The notes: generated from the letters alone by a model not told the origin. 64,000 nt of DNA from Salinispora oceanensis (GCF_000383575.1 NZ_KB911579.1:2140523-2204522), one strand, 5' to 3'. Shown: positions 16,992-25,426, counted from the stretch's first letter. Program-made: numbers and translations.

Positions 16992-17044
16992 CTTACTCAG
17001 AGTAAGCAATGTGGGGTGTTCCGGTTGTCGGTAATCGAGGTTAC
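16992..17044. promoter_or_regulatory. two dyads in the divergent spacer before the PASTA protein gene
   Basis: A perfect 15-bp palindrome CTTACTCAGAGTAAG (16992-17006) is followed 24 bp later by GTAATCGAGGTTAC (17031-17044, arms GTAA/TTAC). Both lie in the 232-bp gap between the membrane protein (start 16939) and the PASTA protein (start 17172). The first has the look of a TetR- or GntR-type operator. No adjacent gene encodes such a regulator. Confidence 0.42.
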
Positions 17045-17171
17045 GAGACGTGCGATCGCCCCGGCGATCGCTGGTTGGGCGTCGACACGGACCGGTCCAC
17101 GGTGAACTGATTCCCATCAAACCCCTTGCTGGCGGGCTAGGTTGTCGTCAGGCAGCGAGGGGGAACGTGGG

Positions 17172-17921
17172 ATGAGTGACGATCGAAAGCCCGCCGCTGA
17201 GGGGCCGGACGACGAGACCCGTCCGCTGCCCGCCGCTGAGGGGCCGGACGACGAGACCCGTCCGCTACCCGCCGACCAGACCGCGCCGCTGCCGCCGACT
17301 GGAGGGCCGGCGGCATGGTCGGGGCGTGCGGGTGTGCCGCCGCCGCGTCCGCCGGAGTATCAGGAGGCGCCCGGGTGGTACGGGGAGCCGAATGGGCGAC
17401 GGTGGTGGTCGCCGATTCTCTGGGGGGCGATTGTCCTCCTGCTAGCCGTCTTCGGCGCCGGTCTGTGGCTCGCCCTCGGCGCCGGCGACGACGAGCAGGT
17501 CAACCCCGACTCCTCGCCGTCGGCCACCACGCCATCGGCATCGCCGACGCCAACGACTCCCACACCGACCAGGACCGCTCCGACCGCGACCGCTCCGACC
17601 GCGACCGCCCCGTCGCCGACGGAGGAGCCGGGTGAGGTCCCGATGCCCCCAGTGGTCAACCTGCCGCTGACGACGGCTCAGGCGCTCCTGGATCAGACCG
17701 GACTGGCATATCGGGTCCAGTACCAGATCTCGGAGCAGCCCGCCGGCATCGTGATCGAGACGGAGCCGCGCGCAGGTGCGCTGGTGCCGGAGGGGACGAC
17801 GGTCGTCCTGGTGGTGTCGAGGTCCGGGCTGTCGCCGCAGCGGCCAACGCTCACTCCGACCCCGGAACCCACCCCCACCCCGGAACCCACCCCCACCCCG
17901 GAGCCCACCCCCACCGGCTGA
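17172..17921 (+). CDS. single-pass membrane protein with one extracellular PASTA domain
   Basis: 249 residues. Cytosolic Pro/Asp-rich N-terminus (about 1-85) with an exact tandem duplication of AAEGPDDETRPLP. One membrane helix at about 88-110 (SPILWGAIVLLLAVFGAGLW). An extracellular Thr/Pro linker precedes one PASTA domain at about 158-218 (VPMPPVVNLPLTTAQALLDQ ... GTTVVLVVSR), and the protein ends in a PTPEPTPTPE tail. PASTA domains bind muropeptides or lipid II, so a cell-wall sensing or scaffolding role is likely. It resembles the outer half of PknB without a kinase. The ATG at 17172 has GAGGGGG 9 bases upstream. Confidence 0.82.
   Translation: MSDDRKPAAEGPDDETRPLPAAEGPDDETRPLPADQTAPLPPTGGPAAWSGRAGVPPPRPPEYQEAPGWYGEPNGRRWWSPILWGAIVLLLAVFGAGLWLALGAGDDEQVNPDSSPSATTPSASPTPTTPTPTRTAPTATAPTATAPSPTEEPGEVPMPPVVNLPLTTAQALLDQTGLAYRVQYQISEQPAGIVIETEPRAGALVPEGTTVVLVVSRSGLSPQRPTLTPTPEPTPTPEPTPTPEPTPTG
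17190..17267 (+). repeat. 39-bp tandem duplication inside the PASTA protein gene
   Basis: Two copies of a 39-bp unit (17190-17228 and 17229-17267), identical except for the last base, each encoding a 13-residue Pro/Asp/Glu block. The duplication is in frame, and near-identity at DNA level suggests a recent event. The 3' end of the gene (about 17860-17918) also carries short Pro-Thr-Pro-Glu codon repeats. Confidence 0.85.
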
Positions 17922-18021
17922 CCGAACACTCACCCCCAGCCCATTGGTGGCCGGGCGTCACCCCTGCCGGCTGACTGGACGGCGCTCCCCGGCACGGAGT
18001 CCTGGTGGTGCGGGTGGAGCT

Positions 18022-18067
18022 GCCGGGTGGGCGTACCGGTGTTCTCTCGTAGGTACGCCCACCCGGC
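18022..18067. terminator. bidirectional terminator between convergent genes
   Basis: 16-bp perfect stem GCCGGGTGGGCGTACC (18022-18037) and GGTACGCCCACCCGGC (18052-18067) with a 14-base loop. It sits between the PASTA protein end (17921) and the end of the minus-strand gene at 18084, so it can serve both. Confidence 0.82.
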
Positions 18068-18083
18068 GGTGGATCGCAGCAGT

Positions 18084-18371
18084 TCAGCCCACCCGGGCGG
18101 GGGTCCGCGCCAGCGGTCGACGCTGTGTCCCTACGGTGTGTGGATGGCGTTGCGGCGCGGCCTGGATCTGGTCGAGCCCTTCCTGCTGTACGAAGATCGA
18201 CCGCCGGCTGACCGCGTCCCCCGATGCGTTCAACTCGTAGCCGTCGAGCCAGAGCCAACCGTCGTAGGTCGGCCAGTCGAGGACCCGGATCACCCGAAAG
18301 GCGATGGGTCGGAGGAACTGGACACTCGCCGCGCGAGTCACGTGCAGTACGTCACCGGTGCGGGGAAGCAC
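18084..18371 (-). CDS. small protein of unknown function
   Basis: 95 residues from GTG 18371, which has AGGAG 5 bases upstream. The core reads like a folded beta-rich domain (GDVLHVTRAASVQFLRPIAF, RVIRVLDWPTYDGWLWLDGY, ELNASGDAVSRRSIFVQ) with conserved-looking Trp and Gly positions. I recall similar small proteins in Micromonosporaceae but no assigned function. The last 25 residues are basic and probably disordered. It is transcribed away from the XRE/DUF397 unit, with a 424-bp spacer holding a strong palindrome, so coregulation with that unit is possible. Confidence 0.65.
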   Translation of the reverse strand: MLPRTGDVLHVTRAASVQFLRPIAFRVIRVLDWPTYDGWLWLDGYELNASGDAVSRRSIFVQQEGLDQIQAAPQRHPHTVGTQRRPLARTPARVG

Positions 18372-18795
18372 ATGGGCTCCTGGGAAAAGAGGGCCGGCGG
18401 AGGCGCCGGCGGGAGTTGTCGGGGGACATGTGTTGTCGGCCTCGGGGTGGTGCCCCGCCGGCTGGCGTTGTTGGTGCTTGACCGTGGGATCACCACGGTG
18501 TGAGAGCGGAGTAGGACTCTGCGTGATCCGCCATAGGGAATAGAGTGCATCAGTGACGTGCGACATGCAAGTTGCATGTCGGTTCTTGCCGATGGGTTGT
18601 CTGTCCAGAGCGATGCAATGCTTGAGCTGTTCGTATTCGGGCGGCACACTGAGGGCCGGGTTCGCCCCGCCACCATCCGCCGTCGCGAGCCCGTCCACCG
18701 GCGTGCCCTCCCCGGCGCGACGGCCGCGCCGGGAAGTTGTCAAGGTGGAGGGGGACGGGTGGCAATGACCGCGAGACTGAGTCCGGGGTGGCGCC
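18372..18795. other. 424-bp non-coding spacer with a 21-bp palindrome
   Basis: This gap between the small minus-strand gene and the XRE gene is lower in GC than its surroundings around 18490-18620. At 18561-18581 it holds a palindrome with 10-bp arms CGACATGCAA and TTGCATGTCG about a single central G. Possible -10 elements (TAGAGT 18541-18546 and similar) lie just upstream. I see no convincing gene in either strand. Confidence 0.7.
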
Positions 18796-19677
18796 GTGGC
18801 TGAGCGGCGAAGCCCGACGATCCGCCGGCGGCGGCTGGGCGCGGAACTCCGTCGGCAGCGTGAGGCCGCGGGGATCACCATCGAGTCGGTCGCCGAGCAG
18901 CTCGAGTGCTCGGCCTCGAAGGTCTCCCGGATCGAGACCGGCCACACCTCAGCGACACCCCGCGACGTCCGGGACATGCTCCGGATCTATGGCGTGGTGG
19001 GCGCGGAGAGTGACGAGCTGGTACAGATCGCTCGCGAGGCCCGGCAGAAGGGCTGGTGGCATCCGTACAGCACAGTTCTGGTCGGGGCGTACGTCGGCCT
19101 GGAGGCGGCGGCCAGCTCCATCCGCGCCTACGAGCAGCAGGTCGTGCCGGGTCTACTAGAGACCGAGGAGTACGCGAGCGCCATGATCCGCGCTGCGCGG
19201 CCGGACTTCACCACAGAACAAGTCGCACAACGTGTCCGTGTCCGACTGGGTCGTCAGTCGTTGCTGACTCAGGATGATTCAGTCGATGTGTGGGTGGTGC
19301 TCGATGAGGCAGTGGTGAGCCGACCGGTGGGTGGGGACACGGTGATGCGTGGTCAGCTCAAGCGGCTGTTGGAAGTAACCGAGTTACCGAACGTGACGTT
19401 GCAGATCCTGCCGTTCGAGGTTGGTGCGCACGCGGGCATGGACGGGACCTTCAGCATCCTGAGCTTCCCCGAACCTAGTGATCCGGATGTTGTGTACGCG
19501 GAGAACGCCACGGGTGGGCTCTTCCTGGAAAAGAGTGACGAACTGCAGAAGTACAGCTTCATCTTTGATCACATCCGCGCGGCGGCCATCAGTCCTGAGG
19601 AGTCCATCGCACACATCGCGAAACTGGCAGAGGAGCCGTTGTGGAAATGGCGACCAAGGAGTTCCCCGTGGACCTGA
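18796..19677 (+). CDS. XRE-family regulator with DUF5753 (Scr1-type) domain
   Basis: 293 residues from a GTG. The N-terminal HTH spans about 12-70 (LGAELRRQREAAGITIESVA, EQLECSASKVSRIETGHTSA). From about residue 95 the DUF5753 ligand-sensing domain follows (GLEAAASSIRAYEQQVVPGL, TLQILPFEVGAHAGMDGTFS, DPDVVYAENATGGLFL). In streptomycetes such proteins pair with a small DUF397 partner and act in development or antibiotic control. Here the partner gene overlaps the last 37 bases. The 21-bp palindrome upstream is a natural candidate for its own operator. Confidence 0.92.
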   Translation: MAERRSPTIRRRRLGAELRRQREAAGITIESVAEQLECSASKVSRIETGHTSATPRDVRDMLRIYGVVGAESDELVQIAREARQKGWWHPYSTVLVGAYVGLEAAASSIRAYEQQVVPGLLETEEYASAMIRAARPDFTTEQVAQRVRVRLGRQSLLTQDDSVDVWVVLDEAVVSRPVGGDTVMRGQLKRLLEVTELPNVTLQILPFEVGAHAGMDGTFSILSFPEPSDPDVVYAENATGGLFLEKSDELQKYSFIFDHIRAAAISPEESIAHIAKLAEEPLWKWRPRSSPWT

Positions 19678-19868
19678 CGCAGGGCACCTGGTTCAAGAGC
19701 TCGAAGAGCGGGCCGAACTGCGACAACTGCGTTGAGGTGGCGTACGTGCCGGGGGCGGTCGGCGTGCGGGACTCGAAGGACAAGTCTGGACCGGCCCTGG
19801 TCTTCAGCCGGGGTGACTGGCGTTCCTTCGTCAGCAATGCGCGGGGCGGAGCCTTCGACCCGCGTTGA
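19641..19868 (+). CDS. DUF397 protein, partner of the XRE regulator
   Basis: 75 residues. Canonical DUF397 pattern: TWFKSSKSGPNCDNCVEVAY, VGVRDSKDKSGPALVFSRGD, WRSFVSNARGGAFD. GTG 19641 has AGGAG exactly 5 bases upstream; ATG 19647 is the alternative. It overlaps the XRE gene, so translation is probably coupled. DUF397 proteins are thought to bind or antagonise their cognate XRE/DUF5753 regulator, like an antitoxin-type or antirepressor pair. Confidence 0.92.
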   Translation: MEMATKEFPVDLTQGTWFKSSKSGPNCDNCVEVAYVPGAVGVRDSKDKSGPALVFSRGDWRSFVSNARGGAFDPR

Positions 19869-20051
19869 CCAGGACCGGTGTCCCCGTCCGGCCTGTTCGG
19901 ATGGGGGCACCGATCGGTTGTTCTGGGTTCGGCGAACCCGGCTTGTCCCCGGCCCGTCGCCACAACGGCTCCGTCTCGTTGAACCCGTCGGTACGGCGCA
20001 GGTCAGTGACCCGCCGCGCCGATCGGCAACCGAACGAAGTAGGCGAGACGG

Positions 20052-20456
20052 ATGACGACGATCGGGTCAGAGAACCTCACCAACGGTCCGGGTAAGCCGG
20101 AGCGGTTCGGTGGCAAGTACCGCGGGACACGCCGGGACACGGTGCTCACCGAGGTGGTGTCACCGGAATCCGAGGCTGGCGAGCGGCAGGATGCGTCCAC
20201 ACCTCCGCGACCTGCGCCGCCACACCCCCTGCCTTCGCTCGACCCGGAGCCGCCAACCGGGCCGGGTTTTCCGGCCGATGGCTGGTCAACCGGACCGGAT
20301 GAGTCACTGGTTGATCACCCGTTGCTGCGTGGTCTCCTGCTGGAACTGCCCCCGAAGGGCAGTGTTCCGCCGCCGGGTTGGCTGGACCGCTGGTTCGAGG
20401 CGACCCGAGCCATCCTCGAACTTCTCTACGTGCAGGGCTCGGGGCGCTCCCGCTGA
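20052..20456 (+). CDS. hypothetical protein downstream of DUF397
   Basis: 134 residues. The first 85 are polar, Pro-rich and likely disordered. The last 45 (LLRGLLLELPPKGSVPPPGW, LDRWFEATRAILELLYVQG) look like an amphipathic helical module that could be a protein-binding domain. The ATG at 20052 has only a weak GGCGAG upstream. It lies 183 bp after the DUF397 gene on the same strand and may belong to the unit. I do not recognise the family. Confidence 0.5.
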   Translation: MTTIGSENLTNGPGKPERFGGKYRGTRRDTVLTEVVSPESEAGERQDASTPPRPAPPHPLPSLDPEPPTGPGFPADGWSTGPDESLVDHPLLRGLLLELPPKGSVPPPGWLDRWFEATRAILELLYVQGSGRSR

Positions 20457-20718
20457 CCGTTGTGTCCGCGTCGGGCCGCTGGTCAGGCGCGAGTCCGCGG
20501 TGCTGGTCGGTGGTGCCTGCGGTGGCTTTGTCCCCCGGTGGTCGGACGTGGCCCCGTCGCCCGCTCGGTGACTTCCGGGGCGGGCCACTGGGGTCCGGTA
20601 ACTAGATGTGTTGATTTCTCATCTCCCCGCCGATTATTCTCATCGATGGATTGGCATCTATCGATTGACTCGCCGGGAGTCGGTCGACCTCGATGCCATC
20701 CGGAGGGAGACAGAGGAG

Positions 20719-22278
20719 ATGGGTCTATCTCGAAGGTCCATGTTCGTCGGACTAGCCACGATGGCCATGATGGCGTCCGCAACCCCCGCTATGGCCGCTG
20801 AACCGGTTGGTGAGATCCGTAGCGCGGGAGGCGCTACGGCCGTAGCCGACAGCTACATCGTGGTCTTCAAGGACAGCGCGGTAGGCCGCGGTGCGGTCGA
20901 GCGGTCAGCCGATCGCTTGGTGGACCGGCACGGTGGCCAGGTTGCCCGGACGTACACCGCAGCCCTCCGCGGAGCCGAACTGCGGGTGGACGCTGGTGCC
21001 GCCGCTCGGATCGCGGCCGACCCAGCGGTGGCCTACGTCGAGCAGAACCACCAGGTGTCGATCACCGGCACCCAGAACAACCCCCCGTCCTGGGGTTTGG
21101 ACCGGGTTGACCAGCGCGACCTGCCGCTGGACAACTCCTACACCTACCCGAACACCGCCAGTGACGTGACTGTCTACATTCTCGACACCGGCATCCGCAC
21201 CACGCACCAGGACTTCGGTGGTAGGGCTACCTGGGGCACCAACACCGCCGACAACAACGACACCGACTGTAACGGGCACGGCACGCACGTCGCCGGCACC
21301 GTCGGCGGCACGGCGTACGGCGTCGCCAAGGAGACCAGCCTGGTAGCGGTGAAGGTGCTGAACTGCGCGGGCACCGGCAGCTGGGCCGGGGTGATCGGCG
21401 GCGTCGACTGGGTGACCGCGAACGCGGTCCAGCCGGCGGTGGCGAACATGAGCCTTGGCGGCGGTGCGAACAGTGCGTTGGACGACGCGGTGACCAACTC
21501 GATCGACTCCGGTGTCACCTACGCGCTGGCGGCGGGTAACAGCAGTGCCAACGCCTGTAACTACTCACCGGCCCGCACCCCCGACGCGATCACTGTCGGC
21601 TCTACCACCAGTAGTGACGGAGTGTCCTGGTTCTCCAACATCGGAAGCTGCCTGGACATCTTCGCGCCGGGCTCGTCGATCACCGCGCCGTGGATCGACA
21701 GTGACACCAGCACAAACACGATCAGCGGCACGTCGATGGCATCGCCGCACGTCGCGGGTGCCGCGGCGCTGGTCCTGTCGGCCAACCCGTCGTACAGCCC
21801 GCAGCAGATTCGGGACGCGCTGGTCGACAACGCCACCGACGGTGCGATCGGCTCCCCGGGCAGCGGTTCCCCGAACAAGCTTCTCTACGTCGGTGACGGT
21901 GGCACCACGCCGCCTCCGCCGCCGCCGACCGGTTGCTCCGGCACCAATGACACCAACGTGTCGATCCCGGACGCCGGTTCCGCGGTGACCAGCTCGATCG
22001 CCATCGCCGGCTGCGACCGGGACGCCTCCTCCTCCTCGACCGTGGCGGTGGACATCCCCCACACCTGGCGGGGTGACCTCGTCATCGACCTGATCGCGCC
22101 GGACGGCTCGTCCTACCGGCTGAAGACCAACGACCTGTCCGACTCCGCCGACAACGTCAACGAGACCTACACGGTGAACCTCTCGAGCGAGGCAGCCGAC
22201 GGCACCTGGAAGCTTCAGGTCCGCGACGTCTACCGCGCGGACACCGGCTACATCGACACCTGGACCCTGACCGTCTGA
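20719..22278 (+). CDS. secreted S8 subtilisin-like protease with C-terminal P-domain
   Basis: 519 residues. Signal peptide 1-27 containing SRRSMF, which resembles a twin-arginine motif, with cleavage near AMA-A. Inhibitor_I9 propeptide at about 42-115. Catalytic triad Asp156 (YILDTGI), His190 (GHGTHVAG) and Ser339 (SGTSMASPHVAG), with oxyanion Asn274 (AAGNS). A Gly/Pro linker near 410 leads to a P/Homo-B domain (VDIPHTWRGDLVIDLIAPDG ... TDTWTLTV-like end) as in kexins and secreted actinobacterial proteases. ATG 20719 was chosen because the signal peptide begins there and GGAGGGAG lies upstream. Probably an extracellular nutrient protease. The AT-rich upstream region (20600-20690) likely holds the promoter. 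Confidence 0.93.
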   Translation: MGLSRRSMFVGLATMAMMASATPAMAAEPVGEIRSAGGATAVADSYIVVFKDSAVGRGAVERSADRLVDRHGGQVARTYTAALRGAELRVDAGAAARIAADPAVAYVEQNHQVSITGTQNNPPSWGLDRVDQRDLPLDNSYTYPNTASDVTVYILDTGIRTTHQDFGGRATWGTNTADNNDTDCNGHGTHVAGTVGGTAYGVAKETSLVAVKVLNCAGTGSWAGVIGGVDWVTANAVQPAVANMSLGGGANSALDDAVTNSIDSGVTYALAAGNSSANACNYSPARTPDAITVGSTTSSDGVSWFSNIGSCLDIFAPGSSITAPWIDSDTSTNTISGTSMASPHVAGAAALVLSANPSYSPQQIRDALVDNATDGAIGSPGSGSPNKLLYVGDGGTTPPPPPPTGCSGTNDTNVSIPDAGSAVTSSIAIAGCDRDASSSSTVAVDIPHTWRGDLVIDLIAPDGSSYRLKTNDLSDSADNVNETYTVNLSSEAADGTWKLQVRDVYRADTGYIDTWTLTV

Positions 22279-22294
22279 TCTGGTTCCACGGGGC

Positions 22295-22327
22295 GGGGCC
22301 CTTTCCGGAGTCTCCGGGAGGGGCCCC
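22295..22327 (+). terminator. compound hairpin after the protease gene
   Basis: GGGGCCC (22295-22301) pairs with GGGCCCC (22321-22327) around an inner CCGGAG-T-CTCCGG hairpin (22305-22317). It lies between the protease stop (22278) and the convergent glycosyltransferase stop (22346), so it can serve both genes. Confidence 0.75.
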
Positions 22328-22345
22328 TGCCGTGCCGCGACCTTC

Positions 22346-23152
22346 TCAGACCGCGAAGCTGGTGGGCTGGTCGGTGGCGGGTTCCGGCGGCTCCGCCTTC
22401 CACAGGCCGGTCTTCTGTGCGGTCAGCCGGGCCAGGTAGGCCGGGTTGAGGATCACGTAACGGCGCCAGAGGCGTTTCGGTTCCAGGCCGAGCCGCCAGA
22501 ACCACTCCAGGCCGGCCCGTTGCATCCACGGTGGCGGCTGCCGCAGCAGACCCGCGTGGTAGTCGAAGGCCGCGCCGACCGCCATCAGCGGCATGTCCAG
22601 CAGCGGCCGCATGGCGTACGTGAAAATCTCCTGCCGCGGGCAGCCCAGCCCGACCAGGACGAGTCGGGCCCCGCTGTCCCGAATCCGATCGGCGATCTCG
22701 ACATCCTCACCGGGTTGCACCGGTCGGAACTTGGACGGCTCCACCCCGGCGAGCTTCAGCGCGGGAAACATTCGCTCCAGCGCCGGCACCAGGGTCGCGA
22801 GGGTCTCCTCGGTGGAGCCGTAGAGGTAGACCGGAAGGCCCTCGTCGGCGAAGCGGGACAGCACATGCAGGGTGAGCGTCGGGCCGTAGACCCGGTCGGT
22901 CAACCCGGCGCGGTGCAGCAGGTTGAGCGCCCAGCGCACCGGCTGCCCGTCCGGAGTGACCACGTCAAACGAGTTCAACCGGGCATTGTGTGCGGGATCG
23001 AGCACACCGGTCATCACGCCGTGAACGGCCAGGGCGGTCAGCGCCAGTGGCTGCCGCTCGTGCGCCGCTGTTACCACCGTCTCGGTGGCGGTGGCGTAGT
23101 CGGTGACATCGACGAGGACGCCGAGCACGTTCCGCTTGCCCCGGAGGGTCAT
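22346..23152 (-). CDS. WecG/TagA/CpsF-family glycosyltransferase
   Basis: 268 residues. Family signatures: [16 protein letters not shown] (D-G-x-P), [40 protein letters not shown] (G-x-G-x-P-x-Q-E) and [20 protein letters not shown], with the C-terminal [17 protein letters not shown]. Members transfer an N-acetylmannosamine-type sugar to a lipid-linked acceptor during teichoic-acid, exopolysaccharide or common-antigen synthesis. The ATG overlaps the stop of the upstream epimerase gene (ATGA), so translation is coupled. Together they suggest a two-gene step in a cell-surface glycan, with the rest of the pathway elsewhere. Confidence 0.9.
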   Translation of the reverse strand: MTLRGKRNVLGVLVDVTDYATATETVVTAAHERQPLALTALAVHGVMTGVLDPAHNARLNSFDVVTPDGQPVRWALNLLHRAGLTDRVYGPTLTLHVLSRFADEGLPVYLYGSTEETLATLVPALERMFPALKLAGVEPSKFRPVQPGEDVEIADRIRDSGARLVLVGLGCPRQEIFTYAMRPLLDMPLMAVGAAFDYHAGLLRQPPPWMQRAGLEWFWRLGLEPKRLWRRYVILNPAYLARLTAQKTGLWKAEPPEPATDQPTSFAV

Positions 23153-24222
23153 GACTGCGGAACCCACTTGTCGACGTTGGCCTCGTAGATCTCACGCATG
23201 ATCATGGGCACGTCGTAAACCTGCTTCCAGTCCGGGTAGTCGGCGTGGAAGGCTTCGTTCGAGCCGATCCACCACTTGTGGTCGCCGATTCGGTTCGCCT
23301 CGACGTACTCGGAGTCCATCTCCTGTCCGGTGATCTGCTGGGCCAGGGCGAAGGCCTCGCGCATCGAGGTGTTGGAGTGCCGGCCGCCACCCAGGTTGTA
23401 GACGGCGGCGGAGCGCGGGTTACGGAAGAACGACTCAAACGCCGAGACCACGTCCGAGCTGTGGATCGCGTCCCGGACCTGCTTGCCCTGGTATCCGAAG
23501 ATCTTGTACTTCCGGCGCTCCATGTTGGCCCGCATCACGTACCCGAGGAAACCGTGCAGCTCGGTGGCGGCGTGCGCGGGCCCGGTCAGGGTGCCACCGC
23601 GGAAGCAAGCCGTCCGCATGTCGAAGTAACGGCCGTACTCCTGCACCATCACGTCCGCCGCCACCTTGGAGGCGCCGAAGATCGAGTGCAGGCAGGCGTC
23701 GATCGACATGTCCTCCCGGATGCCCTGCTCGTACGGGTGCCCGGGCGCGATCTCCCACCGGGTCTCCAACTCGACCAGGGGCAGGCTGTTCGGCCGGTCG
23801 CCGTAGACCTTGTTGGTGGAGCAGTGGATGACCGGCGCCTCAATGCAGTGCTCGCGGACGTTCTGTAGCACATTGAGGGTGCCGGCGGCGTTGACGTCGA
23901 AGTCGGTGAACGGGTCGCGGACGGCCCAGTCGTGCGACGGCTGCGCTGCGGTGTGGATCACCACGGCGGTGTCGCGGCCGTATCGGCGGAAGAGCTTCGC
24001 GAGCGCATCCCGGTCGCGGATGTCGATGCTCTGGTGCGAGTAGGCGGCGCCGAGTTCCTCGGTGAGCCGTCGGACGTTCCAGGCGGTCGAGGCCTCCGCG
24101 CCAAAGAATTCCTGCCGCATGTCGTTGTCGATACCGACGACGTTGAGGCCGAGGCTGGCAAAATGCCGGACCGCTTCGGAGCCAATCAGACCGCCCGATC
24201 CGGTCACGAATGCGACACTCAC
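23149..24222 (-). CDS. NAD-dependent sugar-nucleotide epimerase, CDP-paratose-2-epimerase-like
   Basis: 357 residues of the extended SDR fold. The Rossmann NAD site [16 protein letters not shown] is at 6-21; [10 protein letters not shown] and the long insert [20 protein letters not shown] follow. The position of the catalytic Tyr in Y-x-x-x-K is Phe182 (IFGASK, Lys186 kept). To my memory this IFGASK/LFGASK form is shared by a group annotated as CDP-paratose 2-epimerases, so it may be a family trait rather than a lesion. [20 protein letters not shown] and [20 protein letters not shown] also fit that group. The sugar substrate is unknown. It is coupled to the glycosyltransferase downstream. Confidence 0.85.
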   Translation of the reverse strand: MSVAFVTGSGGLIGSEAVRHFASLGLNVVGIDNDMRQEFFGAEASTAWNVRRLTEELGAAYSHQSIDIRDRDALAKLFRRYGRDTAVVIHTAAQPSHDWAVRDPFTDFDVNAAGTLNVLQNVREHCIEAPVIHCSTNKVYGDRPNSLPLVELETRWEIAPGHPYEQGIREDMSIDACLHSIFGASKVAADVMVQEYGRYFDMRTACFRGGTLTGPAHAATELHGFLGYVMRANMERRKYKIFGYQGKQVRDAIHSSDVVSAFESFFRNPRSAAVYNLGGGRHSNTSMREAFALAQQITGQEMDSEYVEANRIGDHKWWIGSNEAFHADYPDWKQVYDVPMIMREIYEANVDKWVPQS

Positions 24223-24293
24223 ACGTCACTCCTGGTCCGTCGGAGTCAAGAACGATCGGAGCATAGCGTGACGCAACGTGCCCCGAGACGGCG

Positions 24294-24321
24294 CGAGGGC
24301 CCCGCTACTGCGGAGCCCTCG
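24294..24321 (-). terminator. terminator hairpin for tRNA-Leu
   Basis: CGAGGGC (24294-24300) pairs with GCCCTCG (24315-24321), with an inner CCG/CGG pairing. It begins 3 bases beyond the 3' end of the minus-strand tRNA-Leu. Confidence 0.72.
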
Positions 24322-24323
24322 TC

Positions 24324-24409
24324 TGGTGGGGAAGGGGGGAGTTGAACCCCCACGCCCTTTCGGGCACACGGACCTGAACCGTGCGCGTCTGCCATTCCGC
24401 CACTTCCCC
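24324..24409 (-). tRNA. tRNA-Leu (anticodon CAG)
   Basis: An 86-nt class II tRNA with an encoded CCA (24326-24324). Acceptor arm GGGGAAG (5' end at 24409) pairs with CTTCCCC. The anticodon loop TTCAGGT between CGCACGG and CCGTGTG gives CAG. The long variable arm CCCGAAAGGGC fits leucine, and the T arm GGGGGTTCAACTCCCCC is intact. It decodes CUG, the main leucine codon of this GC-rich genome. Confidence 0.95.
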
Positions 24410-24658
24410 GTGGCTTCAACCGGAGACACCTGCTGTCCGGCCCCCCGGGCTGTGCCGGGCTCGGGACATTCTACGTGGCTCCTCGCACTTGCCACCAACG
24501 GTTACCCTCGTAGGACGGCCACCGTTTGTGGCGGACGAAAGACTAGCACGACGGAGCCGGCCCGCCGAACGGGCCGGGATCAGCGCGGCCGAGCGGCGTG
24601 TGAGCTGCACGCTCCTCGGCCGGATACCATCATGTCCTCGGGACCCGAGGAGGAGCCG

Positions 24659-25420
24659 GTGAGCGTGCTGCAACGCTTCGAGAAGCGTCTGGAAGGCCTG
24701 GTCGAAGGGGCTTTCGCCAAGGTCTTCAAAGGGGTGGTCCACCCCGTGGAGATCCTCAACGCCATGCAGCGGGAGGCCGAGGCGCACAAGGCGATCCTGG
24801 CCGGTGGGCGCACGTTGGTGCCCAACCGCTACGTGATCGATCTCTCGCCATACGACCACAGTCGCCTGGCGCCGTACGCCGCCGCACTGGCCCAGGAGCT
24901 GGCCCAGTCGCAGGCGGAGTTCATCGGCGAGCAGGCGTGGACGGTCTACGGCGACGTGATCGTCGAGATCGAACGGGGGGAGGGGCTCGACACCGGTATG
25001 TTCCGGGTCACCGCCGAGGTGTACACCGGCGGTGAGGTCGCCCCGGTGTCGGGGCCGGGCTACGACGCCGGACCGCCGGCCTACCCCGCCTACGAGCAGG
25101 GGGGCGGCTACGGTCCGCCGCCCGGTCAGGGTGGCGGCCACAACGTGCGGCTGGTCTCCGGCGACGGGCGGACTTACCCGCTCCAGCTGGGCACGACCGT
25201 GATCGGCCGGGGCGACCAGGCCACCCTGCGGCTACCCGATGTCGGCATCTCGCGGCGACACGCCCGGCTGGATTTCGACGGCGGGCAGGTCGTGCTGACC
25301 GACCTCGGGTCGACCAACGGCACGATGGTCAACGGTCAGCGGGTCTCCGCGGTCGCTCTGAACCCCGGCGACATGGTCCAGCTCGGCACCACGACGCTGA
25401 CCTTCCGCGTGGACGGCTGA
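24659..25420 (+). CDS. fhaA: FHA-domain protein FhaA
   Basis: 253 residues. N-terminal DUF3662 domain (VLQRFEKRLEGLVEGAFAKV, HPVEILNAMQREAEAH, NRYVIDLSPYDHSRL) followed by a Gly/Tyr/Pro linker (about 125-155) and a C-terminal FHA domain (about 160-250; VIGRGDQATLRLPDVGISRR, HARLDFDG, DLGSTNGTMVNG). FHA domains bind phosphothreonine. In mycobacteria FhaA is a PknB/PknA substrate acting on cell-wall biosynthesis. GTG 24659 was chosen for its AGGAGGAG and for matching the family's start; ATG 24632 is upstream and in frame. First gene of the seven-gene fhaA-pknB operon. Confidence 0.95.
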   Translation: MSVLQRFEKRLEGLVEGAFAKVFKGVVHPVEILNAMQREAEAHKAILAGGRTLVPNRYVIDLSPYDHSRLAPYAAALAQELAQSQAEFIGEQAWTVYGDVIVEIERGEGLDTGMFRVTAEVYTGGEVAPVSGPGYDAGPPAYPAYEQGGGYGPPPGQGGGHNVRLVSGDGRTYPLQLGTTVIGRGDQATLRLPDVGISRRHARLDFDGGQVVLTDLGSTNGTMVNGQRVSAVALNPGDMVQLGTTTLTFRVDG

Positions 25421-25426
25421 TCCGCC

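Noticed and set aside
18027..18503. Plus-strand frame of 158 codons over 18027-18503
   Set aside because: It is antisense to the better-supported 95-residue minus-strand gene with a good ribosome-binding site, and its product looks random.
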